DNA of 21,546 nt, from contig JAFRKU010000090.1 of NCBI GenBank assembly GCA_017431585.1, forward strand, positions 1 to 21,546, written 5' to 3'. This document shows positions 1-7,469 of the stretch, piece by piece. The DNA comes from a bacterium (GTDB lineage Bacteria > Patescibacteriota > Microgenomatia > UBA1400 > PJMF01). Under the pieces are notes generated by a model, which worked only from the letters and a program-made list of their open reading frames with translations, did not search any database and had not been told where the DNA came from. Within the stretch, counting starts at the first letter, position 1, and every line of letters starts with the position of its first letter. The position numbers and the translations under genes are program-made.

Positions 1-77
1 CGCGGCCCGAGTCTTGTGCCATCAATATGCACACCATAATCACTACCCGCCCCAATGAAAAACGCTTGCCCTCTCAT
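1..77 (-). CDS. Partial CDS at window edge, possibly arginase-like N-terminus
   Basis: An open frame begins with ATG at 77, only 3 bases after the stop of the HD hydrolase gene, and runs off the left edge after about 25 codons. The visible peptide includes GAGSDYGVHIDG followed by TRLGP. A short hydrophobic start followed by a D-x-G-x(4)-G-x(3)-GP pattern resembles the first strand and loop of arginase/agmatinase family proteins, but the stretch is too short to decide. The tight spacing to the upstream gene suggests it is the last visible member of the 4961-to-1 operon. No clear Shine-Dalgarno precedes the ATG, so translation may be coupled to the upstream stop. The reading frame is likely; the family assignment is weak. 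Confidence 0.4.
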   Translation of the reverse strand, partial: MRGQAFFIGAGSDYGVHIDGTRLGP

Positions 78-80
78 CGC

Positions 81-740
81 CTATTTCGCCAACAACACTT
101 CCGCGGTCGCCAGCAAACTTTCAATCTGATACTGCACTGTCCACGCCAGCTGACCGTAGCGCTCGCTCTGCTGCAGCCGCTGACACAGCGGCACCACAAA
201 TCGCCTTGTTTCCGCGATATATCGCTCCACTTTCGCCGGCGAAAAACTGCCCGCCATTGTCGAGACATTGTGACATCGATCCAAAATTTTCACCACCGTC
301 GCCGCCTCACTTTCCCCAATGCGCCCATAGTAGCGCTCTTGCGCCGCCAATTTCGCCGCCGGGTCCGCCGGCTTGACAAAAGTTAGCCGCTCCACCATGT
401 CCACGATCTCACTGCCAAAAGGTAATTGCGCCAAAGTCACACTCGTGTCTTCCACCACGTCATGTAGCAAAGCCGCCGCTACAATATTTTCCTCGCGCAC
501 ACCTAAAGCTAAACCATGTTGCGCCACTGTCAGCGGATGCACGATGTACGGTGTTTTTTCGGCACAATGTCGCCCTGAAAGCCGCAATTGCCCAGCGTGC
601 GCTTGAGTCGCCAACTCCAGCGCCGCCGGTACCTGTCTCCAGTCATTCTCACTCGCCACTTGCAAAATTTGGCCCCGCAACTCGCTTTCCGCGCTCGCTC
701 GGCACCATTCCGGTTCAATCGAAGACATTTGTTCTGACAT
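81..740 (-). CDS. RelA/SpoT-type HD-domain (p)ppGpp hydrolase-like protein
   Basis: 219 residues from the ATG at 740. The frame extends further upstream but only into the uvrC coding region, and family similarity starts after this ATG. Motifs of the metal-dependent HD hydrolase domain of RelA/SpoT and small alarmone hydrolases are present in order: ATQAHAGQ (His48), YIVHPLTVA (His68), ALLHDVVEDT (His93-Asp94) and KILDRCHNVSTM (Asp154). There is no synthetase, TGS or ACT domain, so this is a stand-alone HD module like Mesh1/SAH. The likely role is Mn-dependent removal of the 3' pyrophosphate of (p)ppGpp, in the cytoplasm. An extended -10 box lies 7 nt before the ATG, so it may also be transcribed separately from uvrC as a leaderless mRNA. 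Other nucleotide substrates are possible for this fold. Confidence 0.85.
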   Translation of the reverse strand: MSEQMSSIEPEWCRASAESELRGQILQVASENDWRQVPAALELATQAHAGQLRLSGRHCAEKTPYIVHPLTVAQHGLALGVREENIVAAALLHDVVEDTSVTLAQLPFGSEIVDMVERLTFVKPADPAAKLAAQERYYGRIGESEAATVVKILDRCHNVSTMAGSFSPAKVERYIAETRRFVVPLCQRLQQSERYGQLAWTVQYQIESLLATAEVLLAK

Positions 741-747
741 ATCGCTT

Positions 748-753
748 ATTATA
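748..753 (-). promoter_or_regulatory. Extended -10 promoter for the HD hydrolase gene
   Basis: On the minus strand TGATATAAT is followed by 7 nt and the ATG at 740. TG-n-TATAAT is a consensus extended -10. A start site 6-8 nt downstream would fall on or next to the start codon, leaving no room for a Shine-Dalgarno. The box lies directly against the uvrC stop codon at 754-756. Confidence 0.55.
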
Positions 754-2142
754 TCACGTCTCGCAAGCGATACCCAGCGACGCCTTCGCCCGACGCTTGA
801 CGTGGCGGCTCTTGCCAAAACGGTGGGCCTCGTCGCGCACTTGTTGCAAAATCTGCAACGCCAAGTTATCACCAGTCAGCGTCACGATGTCCCACTCGAT
901 CTTGAGCCGCCCCGGCTCGCCCCAGGCCACTTGCGCCGGAATCACGATCCTATCCGGATCTTTCGCCAATCCCACCACCGGCAGCCCCCGCCATGGCGTC
1001 TCTCGCAATTCCTCCAGCACCGCGCGCACTTGGCCTTTGCCACCGTCAATCAGCAACAGTTGTGGCGTCGGCCAATCTTGACTGTGGGCCGCGCGCCGGC
1101 GCAAAGCCTGCGCCATCATGGCAAAATCGTTGGGACTATTCAGGCCCCGCATGTTAAAACTCCGATACTCGCGCGGCGTCATCCGCCCATCCAGTGCCAC
1201 TACCATCGATACCACCGCTTGCTGCCCGCTGGTATTGCTCACGTCATAGCCTTCAATCCGATGCAACCGATACTCGCGCGGCAGCGCCAAATGATCCGAC
1301 AAAATCTGACGCAATTGCGCCAACCCGTCCGCCGCTCGCTCTTGCACCAAATTGGGCAAGAAAAAATCTTGCCGCAAGCGATAAGTTTCGCTCGTCACCT
1401 CGGCAATCAATGTCAATTTATCCCGAAGCACCGCTGCTTTTTCGTACTGCAAACTCGCTTTATACTCTTCGATCTGCCCGCGCAATACGTCGGTGACTTG
1501 CTTGGTTTTGCCGGTCAAAAAAAGCCCCAACTGACGCATAATTTCCCCATAGTCCGCCTGACTGATCTCGCCCGTGCACACCCCCGGGCACAGCCCTAAA
1601 TGGTTATCAAAACACCTCCGCATCACTCGCCGGCGCGTTGCGTTGCACCAAGGAAAAATCGGCCGCACTAGTTTAAGCACCTCGCTGACCTTATAGCTGC
1701 TCTGAAACGGGCCAAAAGTTTTCCCCTTCAGATGCCGTTTTTGTAAATCTCGCCGGCGCACCCGTAACACTCGCGGAAAAGGCTCGTCGGTGATCACCAC
1801 GTACAGCGGACTTTTGTCATCCTTGAGCAAGACGTTATATGGCGGTTGATAGCGATTAATCAACTCCGCCTCCACCAGCAGTGCTTCCAGCTCGCTCCTT
1901 AAAATCCGCCACTGTACAAACTGTGCCTTTTGCGTCATCTCCCGGATCCGCGGAATTTTTTGCCCTTGATGACGATAGGAATTGAGCCTATTGCGCAAAT
2001 TTTTTGCCTTGCCGACGTACAGCACCCGTCCCCGCTCGTCCAGCCACCAGTAAACTCCAGGCAACGGCGGCAAGTCCGACGATTCCACCCAGACAGCCAA
2101 AGGCTGCGTAGGAGATTGCCACTCCGCCGAATTGGTATTCAT
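754..2142 (-). CDS. uvrC: Excinuclease ABC subunit C, lacking the C-terminal HhH domain
   Basis: 462 residues. UvrC makes the dual incisions of nucleotide excision repair. Visible in order: GIY-YIG nuclease (about 26-105; LPGVYWWL, VLYVGKAKNLRNRL, catalytic-type Glu in SELEALLVEAELI); four cysteines at about 166, 177, 185 and 189, matching the [4Fe-4S] ligands of the family; a UVR motif (about 215-250; YEKAAVLRDKL); and the RNase H-like domain (about 300-440) with Asp in EGYDVSN, LLIDGGKGQ, and His in RDEAHRF. The protein ends soon after KSRHVKRRAK, where longer UvrCs continue into the tandem helix-hairpin-helix domain, so that domain is missing. The ATG at 2142 is chosen because AGGGAG lies about 11 nt upstream on the minus strand and the conserved domain begins about 25 residues later. 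The first 155 nt overlap the end of the preceding gene in another frame. Confidence 0.95.
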   Translation of the reverse strand: MNTNSAEWQSPTQPLAVWVESSDLPPLPGVYWWLDERGRVLYVGKAKNLRNRLNSYRHQGQKIPRIREMTQKAQFVQWRILRSELEALLVEAELINRYQPPYNVLLKDDKSPLYVVITDEPFPRVLRVRRRDLQKRHLKGKTFGPFQSSYKVSEVLKLVRPIFPWCNATRRRVMRRCFDNHLGLCPGVCTGEISQADYGEIMRQLGLFLTGKTKQVTDVLRGQIEEYKASLQYEKAAVLRDKLTLIAEVTSETYRLRQDFFLPNLVQERAADGLAQLRQILSDHLALPREYRLHRIEGYDVSNTSGQQAVVSMVVALDGRMTPREYRSFNMRGLNSPNDFAMMAQALRRRAAHSQDWPTPQLLLIDGGKGQVRAVLEELRETPWRGLPVVGLAKDPDRIVIPAQVAWGEPGRLKIEWDIVTLTGDNLALQILQQVRDEAHRFGKSRHVKRRAKASLGIACET

Positions 2143-3370
2143 TAATGATTTCTCCCTTTCCGTCGCGCACCCGCACCACCGCTTGAAACTTTTCATACGG
2201 CCGCCACCAGGCAGTCGGGCGCACTCGCGCGATTATAACCGAAGTCTGCCGCGCCGTCAAGTCCAAACGCTCCCGCTCCAACTCCAGCGCCACGTCGCCC
2301 GCCGTTACCGTCGCTTCTACCGGTAAATCGGACCAAAATTGCCCCGTTTGATTAGTAAAATACAGCGCATACTCGCGCAAACTCGTCCACCACCCGTGCC
2401 AGACCAAATCATCGCTGACCGCTATCTCTGGCGTCTCCACCATCTCGCCCTCAGGCACGCTCTCCACATTCCACGTGTTGAAAAACTCGCCCGCCAACTG
2501 GAAATGCTCGCCCAAGTGATAATCCCGATCAATTTGCCCGTCGATAATGTAACCTTCAGCGCTCACATCCAACACCTGGCCACTGTCCAGCAAATAATAC
2601 GCCCGCCAGCTGCCGTCATCCAAGCGCGTCCAATCCACCGGTGTGGGGGAGAGCTGGCGATAAACAAAAGTTGTCCCCGCTTGGTCGCCCGGCAAAATAA
2701 TTTCCCGATACGCCGGGTAATTGCTCTGATTAGCCACCGGCTGGCGCAAACTAAATTGCAACGTCTGACTCTCACCGTAGCGCAACACCAACTCACTCTG
2801 GCCCGTCATCTGAAAATCATAAGCAATCCGCCCTTCGTCAGTCGCCTGGCGCACGCCAGGCAGCGACAGTTGCGGCTCGCCCCAAGCCACCGGCACCGCC
2901 ACCCGGACGCGGTAATTCTCCCACGTCTCACTCCCGGGCAAAGCCAGCAACCGAATCACCCGCGCACTCCCGCGTCGCACGCTCAAACTCCGCGCCGTGT
3001 ACTCCAGGGCAAACTGGCGCCGCTTACCCTGGCCCACCACCGTATTATTAAAAGTCAAATCAATCACCCGCCGAGCGTGATCAGTGTGTTCTTCCTTCGT
3101 GATGTCTTCATTTTTTTCTTGAATCACCAATCCGCTAATGCCATTGTCCGGCACCACAATTTGATAATTGCTCACAAAAGTCAAGGCCGTTTGGTTTTGC
3201 AGCGTGAAATCAATCACCACCTTAGCCGTTTCGTCACCGTCAAAAGTGTAAGTCGCCAGCACGTCAGTGGTAAAATCCGCCGCTCGCGCCACCGAAAAAG
3301 TGCAAGCAGAAAAAAATTGAATTATCAATAAAAATTTGACAAATTGTTTACAAATACTGCTTATTCGCAT
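1988..3370 (-). CDS. Secreted type I membrane protein, large extracytoplasmic beta-rich region
   Basis: 460 residues. An N-terminal signal peptide (hydrophobic KFLLIIQFFSACTFSVARAA, cleavage expected near residue 31) leads into a roughly 380-residue extracytoplasmic region rich in alternating polar and hydrophobic strands. A single C-terminal TM (about 416-443, SYAAFGCLGGIVGLAAVAW) is followed by a basic tail (VRRQGKKFAQ), giving outside-to-inside topology. The N-terminal part recalls the beta-rich ectodomain found ahead of transglutaminase domains in some CPR membrane proteins, but no Cys-His-Asp transglutaminase core is visible here; that comparison is tentative. The ATG overlaps the mltG end by 23 nt, suggesting translational coupling. 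The C-terminus overlaps uvrC by 155 nt in another frame. Function unknown; envelope location is well supported. Confidence 0.75.
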   Translation of the reverse strand: MRISSICKQFVKFLLIIQFFSACTFSVARAADFTTDVLATYTFDGDETAKVVIDFTLQNQTALTFVSNYQIVVPDNGISGLVIQEKNEDITKEEHTDHARRVIDLTFNNTVVGQGKRRQFALEYTARSLSVRRGSARVIRLLALPGSETWENYRVRVAVPVAWGEPQLSLPGVRQATDEGRIAYDFQMTGQSELVLRYGESQTLQFSLRQPVANQSNYPAYREIILPGDQAGTTFVYRQLSPTPVDWTRLDDGSWRAYYLLDSGQVLDVSAEGYIIDGQIDRDYHLGEHFQLAGEFFNTWNVESVPEGEMVETPEIAVSDDLVWHGWWTSLREYALYFTNQTGQFWSDLPVEATVTAGDVALELERERLDLTARQTSVIIARVRPTAWWRPYEKFQAVVRVRDGKGEIINEYQFGGVAISYAAFGCLGGIVGLAAVAWSLLVAGRAGTGAVRRQGKKFAQ

Positions 3371-4328
3371 TGTGTTGATCCAGCGTCTTGGCGTAGTGAA
3401 TTTGGCCCGCGGCGTCGTGTAAATAATAATAGTAATCAGTCTCCGCCGGTGACAAAGCCGCTTCTAGCGCTTCCATGCTCACCGCGCAAATCGGTCCCGG
3501 CGGCAAACCTTTGTACACATAAGTATTATACGGTGAATCAAACTCCGTGTCCGCCGCAGTCGGCGGTTCCCACCATTTACCCGTCGTCGCATCCTGGCCG
3601 GTCGCATACTGAGCGCTAGCACACAACTGCAGCGGATAGTGATCCGCCAGCCGGTTTTCCAAAATCCCCGCGATCACGCGCATTTGCTCAGCGTCCCGCG
3701 CCTCACGCTGCAACAGCGAAGCCAGCGTTAAAATTTCACTCAAACTATGTCCACTTTTCGCAACTTTTGCCTGTATATCGGCATTTGCTTCCACGTCGGC
3801 CACGAATTGATCATGCAGGACTTTCACCATCGTCTCCGTCGTGCTCAAAGGCGCAATTTTATATGTTTCCGGCATCAGCCGGCCCTCCAAATCCGCCGTC
3901 AGCGCCAAAAACTCCACCTCGTCAAACTCCGGAAAACTTTGCTGCGCCAGATAAGCTGCAATTTCTTCCCGCCGCCAGCCAGGCAAAATCGTTATCGTCA
4001 CTTGCTCAGGCGGTTGAGTCAGCACTTCCCAAACTTGCGCCACGCTCATCGCCGGACTCACCAGATGATTGCCAATTTGCAAGCTCTCGCTCCCGCCCCA
4101 AAACTTCACCCACACCCGAAAAGCCAAAGCATCATGAATCAAGGCACGATTTTCCAACTCGTCAGCTACTGCCGACCAAGTCTGCCCCTTAACCACCGTC
4201 ACCACTTGCGTCTGCGTCTCATTTTTATTCACCGGCTGGAGCAAACTCCAAGCCCACGCCAGCGCGCTCACCAGCAAAAAAACCACCAGCAAACCACAAA
4301 AAACAGCCCACGCAGCCACCTTTTTCAT
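3348..4328 (-). CDS. mltG: Endolytic murein transglycosylase MltG (YceG-like)
   Basis: 326 residues. MltG cleaves nascent glycan strands at the outer face of the membrane and sets glycan length. One N-terminal TM (about 4-28) is followed by a LysM-like segment (about 40-105) and the YceG catalytic domain. Family motifs: GRLMPETYKI (usual LEGYLFPDTY), LASLLQREA with the catalytic-type Glu209, YPLQLCASAQYATG, SPYNTYVYKGLPPGPICAVS and YYYYLHDAAGQIHYAKTLDQHN near the C-terminus. Length is normal for the family. It starts 6 nt after the stop of the thioredoxin-like gene with no strong Shine-Dalgarno, and its end overlaps the next gene by 23 nt, so it sits in the middle of an operon. Assignment is firm. 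Confidence 0.95.
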   Translation of the reverse strand: MKKVAAWAVFCGLLVVFLLVSALAWAWSLLQPVNKNETQTQVVTVVKGQTWSAVADELENRALIHDALAFRVWVKFWGGSESLQIGNHLVSPAMSVAQVWEVLTQPPEQVTITILPGWRREEIAAYLAQQSFPEFDEVEFLALTADLEGRLMPETYKIAPLSTTETMVKVLHDQFVADVEANADIQAKVAKSGHSLSEILTLASLLQREARDAEQMRVIAGILENRLADHYPLQLCASAQYATGQDATTGKWWEPPTAADTEFDSPYNTYVYKGLPPGPICAVSMEALEAALSPAETDYYYYLHDAAGQIHYAKTLDQHNANKQYL

Positions 4329-4334
4329 GGTCGA

Positions 4335-4817
4335 TCAGCGACTGCCTTCCGTCAAGTAATTAATAATTTCTCCGTCGCCAATCAAACATCTTTGGCTCGC
4401 TTCCAGGCTAGTGTCATTGATGTACAAAAACGGAATGCCCACGCCCGAACCCCGCGCCAAGCCGCACTCCGTGGCGTAATCCACAAATTGCTCTTGATTA
4501 GTCGTATCTTGAGTGTTATCCAGCGAAGCCACGATCAAATCGCGCTCAGCGGCCAAATTCGGTTGCGTTTCCAAAAAAGAGGCCACGTTTTGGCAATGTG
4601 GGCACGTCACACTCGAAAACAAATACAAAGCGTGCGTCCCGAATTCCACCGGTTCAAAGGTTAAACTCGCACTCGGCGACACTTCATTGCGCACCGCCGG
4701 CGTCGCCTGGCCAGTCGTGGTCGTTTCCGTCCGTTTCAACCGCGCAAACACCAAAATCAAAAAAAACACGGCCACAATCGAACCTATCACCACCAAAGAG
4801 GTATATTTTTTCTCCAT
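4335..4817 (-). CDS. Membrane-anchored thioredoxin-fold protein with CPHC motif
   Basis: 160 residues. An N-terminal TM (about 7-26) followed by a basic, Thr-rich linker anchors a thioredoxin-fold domain outside the cytoplasm. The active-site motif is CPHC at 72-75 (ALYLFSSVTCPHCQNV), the DsbA/thioredoxin-like redox pair, and the cis-Pro loop is GIPFLYI at about 128-134. Two further cysteines (118, 144) could form a second disulfide. The domain is short compared with DsbA, which has a helical insertion, and resembles small CPR thioredoxin-like or vitamin K epoxide reductase-associated domains; no VKOR partner is in the window. Likely role: thiol-disulfide chemistry on envelope proteins. Shine-Dalgarno AGGGAG lies just upstream of the ATG. 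It is the first gene of the operon behind the promoter at 4933-4961. Confidence 0.85.
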   Translation of the reverse strand: MEKKYTSLVVIGSIVAVFFLILVFARLKRTETTTTGQATPAVRNEVSPSASLTFEPVEFGTHALYLFSSVTCPHCQNVASFLETQPNLAAERDLIVASLDNTQDTTNQEQFVDYATECGLARGSGVGIPFLYINDTSLEASQRCLIGDGEIINYLTEGSR

Positions 4818-4932
4818 AATCTCCCTATTCTAACACGTGCCACCTCTTTTGGCAAGCCCCAAAAAGTCACGGTGTATCCCCGCTCTCGCACAATTGCCAG
4901 TTAGTACCTGTCTTTTAATCATAATAATTTAT

Positions 4933-4961
4933 ATTATATCACAAAATATCCCTTTTGTCAA
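4933..4961 (-). promoter_or_regulatory. Consensus sigma70-type promoter of the trx-mltG-uvrC operon
   Basis: On the minus strand TTGACA (4961-4956) is separated by exactly 17 nt from TATAAT (4938-4933), with TG-A directly before the -10. The expected start near 4926 gives a leader of about 110 nt before the ATG at 4817. I see no recognisable riboswitch in that leader. Confidence 0.85.
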
Positions 4962-4988
4962 GAGGCAATTTAGCCTGGTAAACGAAAT

Positions 4989-5015
4989 GTGCCCCAGGCT
5001 TTCAGCCTGGGGCAC
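4989..5015 (-). terminator. Hairpin downstream of the DUF1704-like gene
   Basis: A perfect 12-bp inverted repeat (GTGCCCCAGGCT / AGCCTGGGGCAC) with a 3-nt loop begins 15 nt after the stop at 5031. On the minus strand it is followed by ATTTCGTTTACC, only moderately T-rich, so it may be a weak terminator or a REP-like 3'-end hairpin. Confidence 0.55.
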
Positions 5016-5030
5016 GCATGTTCATTGTTG

Positions 5031-6488
5031 CTACTGCCATCTGCCCTTCTTCTCGCGGCCAACCGCCATCATAAAGCTGTCGGCCAGCCACATAAAAGGC
5101 AGCTCGGGGTCGTTCCCCGCCGGTACCAGCTCGGTGAGCGCCAGACCCGGCGTCAGCCGGATTTGCCCGGCGATCGCCGCCGTGCGCGGCTCCCAGACGG
5201 CCAGGCTAGACAGCCAGTCCAAGTTGTACTCCGCCAGCTGGTGCTGGCAGATGTAACCCGCAGTGGCGCCCAGTACCTGGGCGTTGTAGCCGCCTTGGTA
5301 CAACCTTGTTGTCCGGACAAAGGTTTCTTCCGCCAGCCGGCCCAAGTCAACCTCTTTTCCCGCCACCAACCGGTCGACGGCAAAGAGGTGGTCAAACACC
5401 CGAGAAAAAGGTTCTCCTTGAGCGATCACCCGCAGCGCCTGGACGTCACGCGCCGGCGGTAATGTCTCAGGCTCGCCGAAAACGTCTCGCCGGAACTGCT
5501 CGATGCGCTGGAGTGCCAGGCCCTCGGCAAACATTTGATTCACCGGCACCAGCACGCCACCCAAGCCAAAGAGGGCTTCGCCGCTCTCCAGCTGCAGCAC
5601 CTGGCCGTTGATGTGATACACCAACAGTTCGCACACTTCCCGCAACGAGCGGCGCGTGCGATTGAAGCGCTCCGGCACCACGATCACGCACGGCCCCCAG
5701 ACAGAAATTGCCCGGGTTTCCACCATCTGCACCTGGTCGCTGACTATCACGTGCCACCGCTCGTCCAGACCATGATAGCGCAAACCGTACTCCAGCGCCT
5801 TCCGGACCGCTTGCGCATCCAGACATGGCACATCTAACTGTGCCAGTTCCTCGGCGGAAAAGCGCGGCCTTTCTTGTGACGCCAACGGATTGACTTCCGG
5901 GTCGGTCCGCTGACCCAACCGCGCCAATTGTGCGCGCTTGACCAGCTCGCTCAACTGCGCCGTGATCGGCCCATAGAGCCGATCTTGGCACAGCCGCACG
6001 CCGTCAGCGTCACCATTTTGCCAGGCAGTCAACGCCGCCAACTGATTGACAGCGTCCACCAGCCGGTTCATCACCATCTTACAGCCGATGGCCCCATAGC
6101 GCGACAACTTGGCCCCACGCTTGACCAGGTCATTAACCCGGTCAATCCAGACAGACAACACTCGACTGGCTTCTTCCATGTCGAATTCCAGCAGTCTGTA
6201 CTCAAACCGCGGCTCGGCCATTTCGGCCGTCACCTGGTAGCCCGCCGACTTGAATGCCGCCAAGAATTCATCCTTGGCCTCTTCCAAGTTGACAGGCTGG
6301 GTGGCGTAACCCCAGTCCAGCTGGTACCAGCCATCCCACTTCTCCATGTCCGCTACTACTGTGTCGAGATCCTCAAAGAGGATTCTTTCCCGCGTACCGA
6401 CTTCAAGTCGGATCGCCGGGTTTTGCTGGCGCGACCGGATAACCTCCGCTACTGTCTCCAACTGCCCACACGCAAAAACATCAAACAT
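5031..6488 (-). CDS. DUF1704 (tyrosine/phenylalanine carboxypeptidase-like) protein with degenerate zinc site
   Basis: 485 residues, no signal peptide. The region from about 226 to 335 follows the layout of DUF1704 (the MATCAP/tyrosine carboxypeptidase family): GLRYHGLDERWHVIVSD, VIVVPERFNRTRRSLREVCELL, then YHINGQVLQLESGEALFGLGG and FAEGLALQRIE. In active members the central motif is HEIGTH-type and the later one is QEGLA. Here the aligned hexamer (291-296) reads YHINGQ, so both zinc histidines and the catalytic Glu position are replaced, while EGLA (322-325) remains. It is therefore probably a catalytically inactive relative with a binding or regulatory role. The ATG is supported by AGGAGG with 8-nt spacing. 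It has its own consensus promoter and 3' hairpin, so it is monocistronic. The family call is inferred from motif order. Confidence 0.7.
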   Translation of the reverse strand: MFDVFACGQLETVAEVIRSRQQNPAIRLEVGTRERILFEDLDTVVADMEKWDGWYQLDWGYATQPVNLEEAKDEFLAAFKSAGYQVTAEMAEPRFEYRLLEFDMEEASRVLSVWIDRVNDLVKRGAKLSRYGAIGCKMVMNRLVDAVNQLAALTAWQNGDADGVRLCQDRLYGPITAQLSELVKRAQLARLGQRTDPEVNPLASQERPRFSAEELAQLDVPCLDAQAVRKALEYGLRYHGLDERWHVIVSDQVQMVETRAISVWGPCVIVVPERFNRTRRSLREVCELLVYHINGQVLQLESGEALFGLGGVLVPVNQMFAEGLALQRIEQFRRDVFGEPETLPPARDVQALRVIAQGEPFSRVFDHLFAVDRLVAGKEVDLGRLAEETFVRTTRLYQGGYNAQVLGATAGYICQHQLAEYNLDWLSSLAVWEPRTAAIAGQIRLTPGLALTELVPAGNDPELPFMWLADSFMMAVGREKKGRWQ

Positions 6489-6565
6489 CTTCCATACCTC
6501 CTACACAAGTCAAAATATTAAAGAGCTTGTGCCCATCGCCATTAATGAGCAACAATGAACATGTT

Positions 6566-6594
6566 ATTATAACACATTATAGGCTTTTTGTCAA
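6566..6594 (-). promoter_or_regulatory. Consensus promoter of the DUF1704-like gene
   Basis: On the minus strand TTGACA (6594-6589), a 17-nt spacer and TATAAT (6571-6566). The start site near 6559 gives a leader of about 70 nt that ends with AGGAGG at 8 nt before the ATG. Confidence 0.85.
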
Positions 6595-6658
6595 GGCTCT
6601 ATTTTCCAGGCAAAATGACCACATATCGTCACCTCCAAATATCACCACCGCCCTCATA

Positions 6659-6757
6659 TATTTTGCGACACTCTCCGTCTAAATATAGCCCTCTGCCAGA
6701 GGTGGCGCCGCCCCCGCCAGTCACTTAATTTTGCGACACTGACTGTGGTATAATACC
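6659..6757 (+). repeat. Promoter repeat, copy A, upstream of the HExxH gene
   Basis: This 99-bp block aligns without gaps to 7470-7568 (about 80% identity by hand count). It starts with TATTTTGCGACACT, repeats TTTTGCGACACT 68 bp later (6729-6740), and ends in GACTGTGGTATAATACC, an extended -10 promoter with TATAAT at 6749-6754. The middle is less conserved and has a small dyad (CCTCTG-C-CAGAGG). The repeated 12-mer sits where a -35 would lie and no good -35 hexamer is visible, which suggests an activator or repressor site. Confidence 0.8.
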
Positions 6758-6775
6758 TCACATTAGAAGGCTAGC

Positions 6776-7435
6776 ATGCAATTTAATGTTCAAATTAATC
6801 GAGAGTGGGATCAAGAAAACTTCGAATCGTTTTGGAAACTTGACAACCCCACTATCAAGAGGGTCTATCCGTGGATTAAGTCCAAACAAGACATCGAGAC
6901 CCTTTTTGCCAGTGAGTATGACTCCCGGAAAATCTTAGCCATTGCTGGTTGGTTTTTGGGCGAAGATCACATCTTGCGCCAAATTGCCGACGCCTTGAGC
7001 GACGTCATTCAAGAAGACTGGCAAGGCCACGAAATCATTGATATTTATGTGGGTGTTTGTCCCGTCTGCCCCCGCTATATCAATGGCGATACTTTCTGGG
7101 TTTATTACGGTGGCACCGCCAACGATATGAGACGGCTGTGTGCGCACGAAATGGCTCATTTCCTTTACTTCAAAAAATTAAAGACACTTCTGCATCAAGA
7201 TGATTTGGATGTCGAGCAACCAGGCTACGAGTGGCTTTTGAGCGAAATTCTCAATGTCCCGATTATCAATGACCAGCGTATCCAAGACATTGTCCATGAT
7301 CAAGAACAAGGTTACTTTTTCTCGGCTGGTGTGCCAGATAGCATCGCCCAAAAAGTTCAAGCCATGTGGCATCCGGATAAAATGTTGGAGATACACCAGC
7401 AGGCACACACACTTTTACAACCATATATCCACTAA
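6776..7435 (+). CDS. HExxH-containing putative zinc metalloprotease, unknown family
   Basis: 219 residues, no signal peptide or TM, so cytoplasmic. The central LCAHEMAHFLYFKKLK contains HEMAH at 124-128, a zincin-type HExxH with hydrophobic surroundings. Glu152 or Glu157 in YEWLLSEILN, about 25-30 residues later, could be the third ligand, as in gluzincins. Upstream is a CPVC pair (95-98) that could bind a second metal or be redox active. I do not recognise the family; substrate and pathway are unknown. AGAAGG lies 5 nt before the ATG, behind the repeat promoter. The next gene downstream, an ATP-grasp ligase, has a copy of the same promoter region, so the two are probably co-regulated. The bases read more A/T-rich than in the neighbouring genes. 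HExxH alone can occur by chance, but the context favours a real site. Confidence 0.7.
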   Translation: MQFNVQINREWDQENFESFWKLDNPTIKRVYPWIKSKQDIETLFASEYDSRKILAIAGWFLGEDHILRQIADALSDVIQEDWQGHEIIDIYVGVCPVCPRYINGDTFWVYYGGTANDMRRLCAHEMAHFLYFKKLKTLLHQDDLDVEQPGYEWLLSEILNVPIINDQRIQDIVHDQEQGYFFSAGVPDSIAQKVQAMWHPDKMLEIHQQAHTLLQPYIH

Positions 7436-7469
7436 AAACCACTCTTTCATCCAGTCAGCCGCCACCCCT

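Larger units (their letters stand above)
6489..6775. other. Intergenic region between divergent genes
   Basis: This 287-nt gap holds the 5' leader (about 70 nt) and consensus promoter of the minus-strand DUF1704-like gene, then the 99-bp promoter repeat and Shine-Dalgarno (AGAAGG at 6765-6770) of the plus-strand HExxH gene. I see no RNA gene or further ORF in it. Confidence 0.6.

Noticed and set aside
2339..3331. 330-codon open frame on the plus strand
   Set aside because: Shadow of the type I membrane protein gene; translation is Arg/Pro/His/Leu-rich without domains, as expected from the C-rich plus strand.
3747..4664. 305-codon open frame on the plus strand
   Set aside because: Antisense to mltG and the thioredoxin-like gene, both with firm motifs; no promoter or Shine-Dalgarno of its own.
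4989..5015. Hairpin as another copy of the sufU palindrome family
   Set aside because: Arms (GTGCCCCAGGCT) do not match CCCGGGAG; better read as a 3'-end hairpin.
5467..5991. 174-codon open frame on the minus strand within the DUF1704-like gene
   Set aside because: Alternate-frame shadow of a GC-rich gene; Gly/Ala/Arg-rich with no motif and no start signals.
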